Origin: Tritrichomonas musculus
Taxonomy: Eukaryota; Parabasalia; Tritrichomonadida; Tritrichomonadidae
DNA: 64,000 bases
Assembly (NCBI GenBank): GCA_039105265.1
Contig: JAPFFF010000002.1
Location: 5,766,001-5,830,000 of the forward strand
Direction: 5' to 3'
The notes under the pieces: generated by a model
The model's input: only the letters and a program-made list of their open reading frames with translations
Told to the model about the DNA's origin: nothing
Database searches by the model: none
Position numbers and translations under genes: made by a program
Shown: in pieces, positions 57,719-64,000 of the stretch
Layout of the letters: each line of letters opens with the position of its first letter
How positions within the stretch are numbered: position 1 is the stretch's first letter

Positions 57719-60700
57719 ATGAGAATTTTCATCATTGAACTTCTATTTCTACTAGCATTTCTACCTTTACATACAAAAGGCTTTACCAGAGAAGCTACTA
57801 ATAGCTCCTTAGAGTGTGGAAACGATTTCAAATGCATTCTTAAACAATTAGAAATTAACATTCCAGACCAAGTAATTAACTTAAATTCAACTAAAATCGA
57901 ATTATTAGATATGGTTTTATACGGAATTGATATCAGCTATATCAACTTTTCTTACTATCCTGACGAAACAAAAATTGGCGACACAATCATGATTAAAGTT
58001 CAAATAAACGGCACGAAATTTAATGGAACTCTCAAAGCACCAATATTTAGCAATATTAAAGCCGTAGCTGCCATTTCTAATGTATCATTTAATATTCCTT
58101 TGGAATTCATCAAAGGAAGCGATGGTTTTATAGAAAATGTTACAATAATTGAAGATGCTTTTTATGCTCACATTGATAATTTTACAATTAAAGTTTCTGG
58201 ATTATTAGCTAGTTTAGTCAAACCATTTATACCGTTACTTACAAATGCTGCTATGGATTTGATTAATGATAATACCAAAATATATTCATTAATCAACCCT
58301 TTAATTGAAAAATCAAGCAGCAACCTATTTGCAAAAATCAATAAATATCTCAGATCTGAAATAAACGAACCCAAACCGATACACATACCAATTCATAATG
58401 CCAACGATCTTATAACTCTTGTCAAATCCCCAATCATCGATTGGTTACGATTTGTCTTAAATGATCTTGTAGGCGATGCATCAAATCCGTTAAACTTCAA
58501 TAATTTAATCAACAGATTTATGGGACCATCAGCACTTCTCAAACTAACAACTCTTGGCAAAGAATTCGGTTTTCAAGTTCCAATCGTAATCAGTTCCCCA
58601 ATACCAGAATCACAAACAACCGTTGATTTTATCATCAAAGAAGTAATTATAAGTGGGATCAACACCTGGAAAGATTTATCATTTTTACAGCCCGATCCAA
58701 GCTCGCCATTCATACTTGATTCCCATACCGGATTAGGCAACCTCAAAATCAATTTTTCGACGACGATCAAATTCACCTCAATTGATATAAATACATCGGC
58801 TGTCTCTCATTACTCACAGGACCTCGATTTGTACACCGAACTAGTCTCAAACACAATGGATCTCGATGTCCAAATAGCAGCACCGAAAGGCGTAGAAAAC
58901 AATTTCACCGATGCCCAGTTCGCCAACATTGACTGTCTTTCAAAGCTCGTTGACATGAAAGAGACAGGTGTGACCAAACTTCTATTCAATACCACTTTCA
59001 GAACCTTCGAATACGACACAAAAGGAGCCTTGGATGGCTGGGTTCTGGACACTGTCAGATTTGTTCTTGATTTCTTCATCACAAACAACCTTGATTTAGT
59101 TCCGAAGTTTTTGAATGGCTTCATTTATGAATACATTCTTCTAACCGCACTCAACGACAAGCTAAACAGCACCTTGGGACCTGAAACAACGTGTCCACTT
59201 GTTAATTATCCACCTTATAAAGACATCGACTTGCCATCGACAATTTCATGCTTCGTTGTTGCAGTCGTCCTTGGAGTTGTCATTGGAACAATTGTCATCA
59301 TTGTCACAAAACAGTCACGCAAGGGACGTGAGAAGTCGGCAAAACTGGACGAAGGAAACGAAGGAAAGACCATTACTCTTTCTGGATGTCAACTTTTCTA
59401 TCGTACCGATGAAGATGCAAGTTTAATGTTACATCCAGCGATTCCTTTGTGGGGCAAGTTTTTAATTCCACTTTTAATTTTGTCATGCTTGGCACTTTTC
59501 ATATCGTCCAACACAGGTTTAGGAGCGTCTGTTTTCTTGAAGTTGTTGATTGGCGAGTCCACCAAGGTTTCATTTCCATCAATGTTTGACTTTGGACTGA
59601 TCAACTCAATCACAGAAATGTGGCAAGCAAAAAGTTACTTCCTTTCAGTTTTGATTGGCCTTTTATCATGTCTTTGGCCTTATACAAAGCTTGTTATTAT
59701 GATCATCGTTTGGATCTTGCCAGCACACATCTTAAAAGTTCACATTCGTTCTCGAATTCTTCGTATTTTGGATGAACTTGGTAAGTGGTCGTTACTTGAT
59801 TCCTATGTTATGATTTTAATGCTTATTGCATTCCACATTTCATTAGAATTTCCAATTTATAACACAAAAGATCTTCATCATCCATTCTATTTAAATGTTT
59901 GGGTTTTCCCAGCCTACGGCTTTGTCACATTAATTTTGGGTACGTTGCTGTCACTCGCTTTGTCACACATCATTTGTGGCCTCAATCGAATTGCAAAGAG
60001 ACACTTGAAAGTTCAAAAGAAATCAACCAAAAGGAAGGGTGTCTTTGAAACTCAACATTGGGCATTGAATGTACTACTTGTTTTCTTCCTAGTTCTTTCA
60101 TTAGGATGCTTCACTTGTGGAATCATCTTCAAGTCAAGTTCCTTTGATTTTGTTGGCTTGGCTGGCTGGTTCATCGACTTACTTGATCGTCCAACATTCC
60201 AAGAATATTCAGTCATCGATCTTGGTTTTGGCATTACTAAAGCTTCAGAATTCCCAGACTCATTTGCTGTCCGTGTCACACAAGCTGTCTTTTTCTTGGT
60301 GACAATCATTGTTCCTTACATCCACATGGTTCTTTTGTTCTTCCTTCTTTTCTATCCATTCACAAAGAAGAACTTGTTGACGTTTTACTACGTATGCGAA
60401 ACTTGTTACGCTTGGTCGTGCCTCGATGTTTTCATTATAAGTATCATCGCAGCTGTTCTTGAAATCGATCAGTTCGCTTTCTTCTTAGTTGCCGATAAAT
60501 GCGACTTCCTTGAGCCAATCATCAAGAAGTACTTCAATCAAGAGAATTACGTCAAAGGACATGAAAAATGCTTCGAAGTCATCACTAGAATCCTCGGTGG
60601 CTCTTTCTTCTTGGTAGCTGCAGCAATCTTCCACACAGTCTGCACTGTCTGGATCAACATAAAAGCCAGAAGGCTGACAAGAGATGAAGAAGAATCAAGT

Positions 60701-61006
60701 GCCGAATTAAACGAAGGCGAAACTAACTTAAATGACGCAGACGTAGAACATGAAATGGACGATATAGAAGAATCTAGTCCGTACGTTAATAACATCGACC
60801 AAACTAAACTGTCTGACTTGAAGAAAGAAGTCAAAAATTCTTCAAAGGATTCTTTGTCTGATCATTCAGTGATGAATGACATGGTCAAGGACAGCTCTAT
60901 AAATGTCATTTCAGACGTTGCTACTCCTTCAAAAGAAAGCTTAAGTATTAATGATACTCCTTCTGATAGCCAAAGTAAGTTAACAGATAGCGATGAAAAG
61001 GTTTGA
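57719..61006 (+). CDS. TULIP-like lipid-binding domain fused to PqiA/LetA-like membrane domain
   Basis: 1095 residues. Residues 1-20 are a signal peptide (IFIIELLFLLAFLPLHTKGF). Residues about 30-500 form an extracytosolic, N-glycosylation-rich region with long amphipathic strands and helices (FIPLLTNAAMDLINDNTKIY) typical of BPI/LBP/SMP-like tubular lipid-binding folds. A membrane segment follows near 505-530, then two units of about four membrane segments each. Both units carry the PqiA/LetA-type signature in which W-S-x-L-D starts a membrane helix: GKWSLLDSYVMILMLIAFH and AWSCLDVFIISIIAAVLEID. PY-T-K-L and VPYIHM segments also fit. The C-terminal 100 residues are acidic and Ser-rich. Bacterial LetA/PqiA proteins drive lipid transport with MCE partners, so the fusion suggests lipid transfer at a cell-surface or endosomal membrane. 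Confidence 0.72.
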   Translation: MRIFIIELLFLLAFLPLHTKGFTREATNSSLECGNDFKCILKQLEINIPDQVINLNSTKIELLDMVLYGIDISYINFSYYPDETKIGDTIMIKVQINGTKFNGTLKAPIFSNIKAVAAISNVSFNIPLEFIKGSDGFIENVTIIEDAFYAHIDNFTIKVSGLLASLVKPFIPLLTNAAMDLINDNTKIYSLINPLIEKSSSNLFAKINKYLRSEINEPKPIHIPIHNANDLITLVKSPIIDWLRFVLNDLVGDASNPLNFNNLINRFMGPSALLKLTTLGKEFGFQVPIVISSPIPESQTTVDFIIKEVIISGINTWKDLSFLQPDPSSPFILDSHTGLGNLKINFSTTIKFTSIDINTSAVSHYSQDLDLYTELVSNTMDLDVQIAAPKGVENNFTDAQFANIDCLSKLVDMKETGVTKLLFNTTFRTFEYDTKGALDGWVLDTVRFVLDFFITNNLDLVPKFLNGFIYEYILLTALNDKLNSTLGPETTCPLVNYPPYKDIDLPSTISCFVVAVVLGVVIGTIVIIVTKQSRKGREKSAKLDEGNEGKTITLSGCQLFYRTDEDASLMLHPAIPLWGKFLIPLLILSCLALFISSNTGLGASVFLKLLIGESTKVSFPSMFDFGLINSITEMWQAKSYFLSVLIGLLSCLWPYTKLVIMIIVWILPAHILKVHIRSRILRILDELGKWSLLDSYVMILMLIAFHISLEFPIYNTKDLHHPFYLNVWVFPAYGFVTLILGTLLSLALSHIICGLNRIAKRHLKVQKKSTKRKGVFETQHWALNVLLVFFLVLSLGCFTCGIIFKSSSFDFVGLAGWFIDLLDRPTFQEYSVIDLGFGITKASEFPDSFAVRVTQAVFFLVTIIVPYIHMVLLFFLLFYPFTKKNLLTFYYVCETCYAWSCLDVFIISIIAAVLEIDQFAFFLVADKCDFLEPIIKKYFNQENYVKGHEKCFEVITRILGGSFFLVAAAIFHTVCTVWINIKARRLTRDEEESSAELNEGETNLNDADVEHEMDDIEESSPYVNNIDQTKLSDLKKEVKNSSKDSLSDHSVMNDMVKDSSINVISDVATPSKESLSINDTPSDSQSKLTDSDEKV

Positions 61007-61370
61007 AGCGATTGATTTGATAACTTTTTATTTTTTTATTTTATTTTATTTTTATTTTTATTAACGTTGATAATGTTATTTTTTTTACTAAAATTTTCTA
61101 AAAAGAAATCTTCTTTGTTTCTTTTTTTTTATTAAGGATCTAACTAAAAGAGCAAACAACAATTGATTTCAAATATTATTATTTTATTAATTATGTTAAA
61201 TATCAAAAATAAAGCGTTAAATGGTCATAAAACAAAATTTACCTTTGAATTTATCTGGAAATTTAATTATTATTTTGTTAATACTATTTGATTTAGTTGA
61301 AAAACCAAGCAATTGATAATATTTGAGATAAGATGATATAATTACTATTAGAGAAAACATATATATTTAA
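61007..61370. other. Intergenic, AT-rich
   Basis: T-rich after the stop codon (probable 3' end processing region), then mixed A/T sequence. No gene or repeat seen. Confidence 0.7.
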
Positions 61371-62021
61371 ATGAATCAAAATATAGAAGAGTACGATGAG
61401 ATAATATCTTATTGTTTTCTTAACGTAAGACAATTGAAAAAGTTTTGGCTTTATATGAAAGTGAATGAGCTAATTCAAGATATTAGTTTTATGGTAAGAG
61501 GATCAAATTTACCATCAAAAGAAGAAATAGCTCAAATGACTTTAGATGATAAAATTCAACTTGAAATTGAACAAGACCAAATTATTCAGATATTCAATCA
61601 ACAAGCTCTTCTCCAAGTTTGGGAGCTTAAAACTAAAATATCACAACTTATAAAAGAAGCAACAGCTTTGCGTGCAACAATTATACAAAATCAAAAATCC
61701 CAGAAAAATAAAGAAATTATTATTAAACAATGCCATAAAAAAGATGTTGAAAGAATGCGAAGAAGTGAAAATGACAATCAAGAAGCTAATATTTTAATAC
61801 AACAAGAACATCCTTTGAAAACACCAAAAAAAATTGATAAAACCAAAGCACAAGGCCAAAAATTAAAAACAGATTCAACAATCAAAAAGAGAAATAAAGT
61901 TCAAATTAATTCTCTACAGAATAGCAACAATAATACAAGAAACAAAACACTTATTAAGACTAAAACAATTCAATCATATAGAAGACGAAGAGTTAGAGTG
62001 GGATTCTTTGATTTTGTTTAA
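61371..62021 (+). CDS. Unrecognised 216-residue coiled-coil protein with basic tail
   Basis: Begins MNQNIEEYDEIISYCFLNVR. Residues about 55-125 are helical and coiled-coil-like (LEIEQDQIIQIFNQQALLQV; LKTKISQLIKEATALRATII). From about residue 125 the chain is Lys/Gln/Asn-rich and disordered, ending with a strongly basic YRRRRVRVGFFDFV. The basic tail could bind nucleic acid or direct nuclear import. No domain recognised. Probably a host gene; it lies alone between host genes on the same strand. Confidence 0.65.
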   Translation: MNQNIEEYDEIISYCFLNVRQLKKFWLYMKVNELIQDISFMVRGSNLPSKEEIAQMTLDDKIQLEIEQDQIIQIFNQQALLQVWELKTKISQLIKEATALRATIIQNQKSQKNKEIIIKQCHKKDVERMRRSENDNQEANILIQQEHPLKTPKKIDKTKAQGQKLKTDSTIKKRNKVQINSLQNSNNNTRNKTLIKTKTIQSYRRRRVRVGFFDFV

Positions 62022-62383
62022 AAGCAAAAAAATTAATATGCTTAATTTTATGCTTTAATAGATTTCATATTTTAATTCATATTATATTATCAGAATAATT
62101 ATAAATTTTCATGATCTATCCTCATATTTACTATCAAATAAACATATATCATTGCCATATTTTACTAATATACATTTTTTTTTATTAATATTTGAAATAT
62201 TTATTGAACAATTTATATAATTCTTTTGAGAAAGAAAATCATTCAATAAAAATATATTTGATATGTTCAATAACAACAAAAAAAAAATAATAATTCTATA
62301 TCTCTGATTCAGATCTTTTAAAAAAAACAATGAATCAAAAAGAACGTTTTTTATATCACATTTCCATAATTTTTTATCTGAGA
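62022..62383. other. Intergenic, AT-rich
   Basis: No gene supported. A minus-strand open frame of 73 codons here is hydrophobic and Phe/Ile/Asn-rich, as expected by chance from this composition. Confidence 0.6.
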
Positions 62384-63571
62384 ATGGAAATTCAAGAATA
62401 TATCGATCAAAAAAAGGAACTTCAAGATATTCTTCTTGATTATATTGAAAATGACGAAGAAGTCGATTGTTTAGATCTACCCAAATATATAGAAGCCCAT
62501 AATATTACAGATGATATTGAAGAATTCAAAGCCTTGCTTAAATTAGTTATGGGGATAGCGAAGAATCACTACCACGAGCATAGATTCTTTGACAAAATTG
62601 AAAAAATCATCCTCCAATTTGAAGTCCAAATCAAACAGACCTTCACAAATCTCGAAATATTTGACATGTTCAAAAGCAACAAAAAAATAATTTTATTTCT
62701 TTTATCCAACAAAATTTTAACGCTAGACGAGTCACTTGTCAATTATTTGCTCTCAATAAGTGAAATCAAAATGAAGAAATACTCACATCACTACTCACTC
62801 AATAACTACAACAAGTACCACTTTTTCTTCTATCCAGAGATCAAAACATTTGTTGATGGAATGAAGAGAAGAACAATTGAAAGAGAACTCAAAAAGTTCG
62901 ATTCAAATATTTTGAATAATTTTGAAGAAAAAAGAAAAATTGGCGAAAATGAGTCTTACATTTGCCAACTGATTCGTGATGATTCAGTTGAAGAATTCAT
63001 TTCTTATGTAAACAAAGTAAATTTGAAATTATCAAGTACAATAAAACCATCAGTTTTTGAGACGAATTCATTCTTGATGAATAAAGAAATTGAATTGATT
63101 AAATACGCCGCTTTCTTTGGATCTATTCAAATTTTTCAATACTTGAAATTGAATAATATTGAATTAAAACCGTCATTATGGATGTATGCAATTCATGGGA
63201 AAAATGCTGACTTGATTCATATCCTTGAAGAGAGTCAAGTAAAGCCAAAAGATGAATCATACAATGAATGCTTTAGAGAAGCAATTAAATGCCATCACAA
63301 CGACATTGCAAATTACATTCAAAACAACTTACTCGTTGAAAAGAAACAAGAAATGAGAATTCAAATTGAATTGTTTCAAAGCATAAATTGTTATTGTTTT
63401 CATTATTATAATTATGCTTACTTTCCGAATGATTTTAACGACAAATTGATTATCTTTTACTTATGCAAATACAACTATTTGTATCTTGTAAAACTTTTAT
63501 TAACAAATAAAGAAGTTGAACTTGATCAAAAAATAATTTTAATTGTTTTTAATGAAATTCAACAAAAATAA
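62384..63571 (+). CDS. Ankyrin-type protein (DUF3447 family style)
   Basis: I take the start at MEIQEYIDQKKELQDILLDY because trichomonad proteins of this large family typically begin in this manner; an ATG 18 codons upstream is in frame and less likely. The N-terminal 200 residues match the helical DUF3447-style head (LEIFDMFKSNKKIILFLLSN). Ankyrin-like repeats follow from about residue 220: NKEIELIKYAAFFGSIQIFQ, ALHG-like WMYAIHGKNADLIHILEESQ, and CFREAIKCHHNDIANYIQNN. The frame stops before the repeats end in the usual way, and an ankyrin-type segment (TPIRLAAEKNNHEIVDLLL) appears 110 bp later in another frame. So this is either a shortened gene or the first part of a longer one. Ankyrin proteins of this type are host scaffold or adaptor proteins. 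Confidence 0.75.
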   Translation: MEIQEYIDQKKELQDILLDYIENDEEVDCLDLPKYIEAHNITDDIEEFKALLKLVMGIAKNHYHEHRFFDKIEKIILQFEVQIKQTFTNLEIFDMFKSNKKIILFLLSNKILTLDESLVNYLLSISEIKMKKYSHHYSLNNYNKYHFFFYPEIKTFVDGMKRRTIERELKKFDSNILNNFEEKRKIGENESYICQLIRDDSVEEFISYVNKVNLKLSSTIKPSVFETNSFLMNKEIELIKYAAFFGSIQIFQYLKLNNIELKPSLWMYAIHGKNADLIHILEESQVKPKDESYNECFREAIKCHHNDIANYIQNNLLVEKKQEMRIQIELFQSINCYCFHYYNYAYFPNDFNDKLIIFYLCKYNYLYLVKLLLTNKEVELDQKIILIVFNEIQQK

Positions 63572-63624
63572 TTGTTTTTTTTTAATATGGTTTCTTATAA
63601 TCAAATATTCAATTCTATTATTAA

Positions 63625-64000
63625 TTACGGTCGAGTTTTTATTTGAATTTTGAAATAGTATTTCTTTTGATTATTTTTTTAAATATTACTCCAATTAGAC
63701 TTGCAGCTGAAAAGAACAATCATGAAATCGTTGATCTTTTATTATGTGAATTAGGAAATGAAATACAAATGAATATGTTTCTTGGCTGTGAACAATTGAC
63801 TGAAATCACAATTCCTTCTTCAGTAGTTAATATTGGAAAAGCTGCCTTTAAAGACTGTTCATTATTAAAACAAGTAACAATTTCCTCTTCTGTATCGAAT
63901 ATCGGATCAAATGCTTTTGATGGATGCTCATCATTGACTGAAATCGCAATTCCTTCTTCAGTTACGAAAATTAAAAAAAATACATTTAGTAAGTGCTCGT
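63625..64000 (+). pseudogene. Ankyrin segment followed by BspA-like leucine-rich repeats, runs off the window
   Basis: The frame has no evident ATG at its start. It reads an ankyrin unit (NITPIRLAAEKNNHEIVDLL), then BspA/TpLRR-type repeats of 23 residues: CEQLTEITIPSSVVNIGKAA, LLKQVTISSSVSNIGSNAF and SLTEIAIPSSVTKIKKNTF. BspA-like proteins are the largest surface-protein family of trichomonads and mediate adhesion. The ankyrin unit in front suggests that this is the continuation of the preceding ankyrin gene in a different frame: a frameshift in a decayed gene, an unrecognised intron, or a sequencing error in the T-rich stretch. The rest lies outside the window. Confidence 0.7.

Overview
The window is very AT-rich nuclear DNA from a trichomonad (parabasalid) protist, most likely Tritrichomonas or a relative. 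The host genes support this: an ankyrin/DUF3447-type gene followed by BspA-like leucine-rich repeats at the right edge is a typical trichomonad combination, the genes carry no visible introns, the one clear host promoter has a TCATTT initiator just before the ATG, and large Polinton (Maverick) elements dominate the window. The species is inferred from gene style, not from a marker gene.

About 53 kb of the 64 kb is a nest of mobile elements inside an older, decayed Polinton-like remnant. From the left: a candidate small DNA transposon with inverted ends (9-1273); gene-free DNA; a hAT transposon with both ends and an 8-bp target duplication but a ruined transposase (2815-5009); a strip of the old remnant; a whole-looking 21.0-kb Polinton (6019-27018; TIR 254 bp; target duplication ATGGTG); another strip of the remnant; a reduced 8.2-kb Polinton relative (28204-36384; TIR 473 bp; target duplication ACCCTG); a 31-bp strip of the remnant; and a 19.2-kb element that is one giant inverted repeat (36422-55579; target duplication TCGAT). 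Every insertion was delimited from matched ends plus target duplications read directly in the sequence.

The 21-kb Polinton encodes a protein-primed family B DNA polymerase with an HNH-type insert, a rve-type integrase, an A32-like packaging ATPase, a double jelly-roll major capsid protein, a probable minor capsid protein, a small amphipathic pVI/pX-like protein, a long tail-fibre-like protein, a free-standing HNH endonuclease, and several small coiled-coil or membrane proteins, one of them only 43 residues long. I did not recognise an adenovirus-type cysteine protease. The genes are packed tightly, several in divergent pairs with 14-50 bp between start codons. The 8.2-kb element shares the N-terminal and exonuclease part of the polymerase and one small conserved protein with the Polinton, but carries a KilA-N-like protein and unfamiliar genes, and its TIRs contain the start codons of its two outermost genes.

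The most unusual object is the 19.2-kb palindromic element. Its two arms (about 9.6 and 9.2 kb) carry mirror copies of an unrecognised 826-residue protein, an 85-residue protein and fragments of paralogues of the 826-residue protein, separated by large tandem arrays, around a 321-bp repeat-filled centre. The arms differ almost only in array copy number. Its termini match a motif lying 100 bp inside the TIR of the 21-kb Polinton, so it looks like a Polinton-related but gene-unrelated passenger or satellite.

The right 8 kb is host sequence: about 2.1 kb of AT-rich non-coding DNA, then a secreted/membrane fusion of a TULIP-like lipid-binding domain with a PqiA/LetA-like membrane domain, a small basic coiled-coil protein, an ankyrin-type gene, and the start of BspA-type leucine-rich repeats running off the window.
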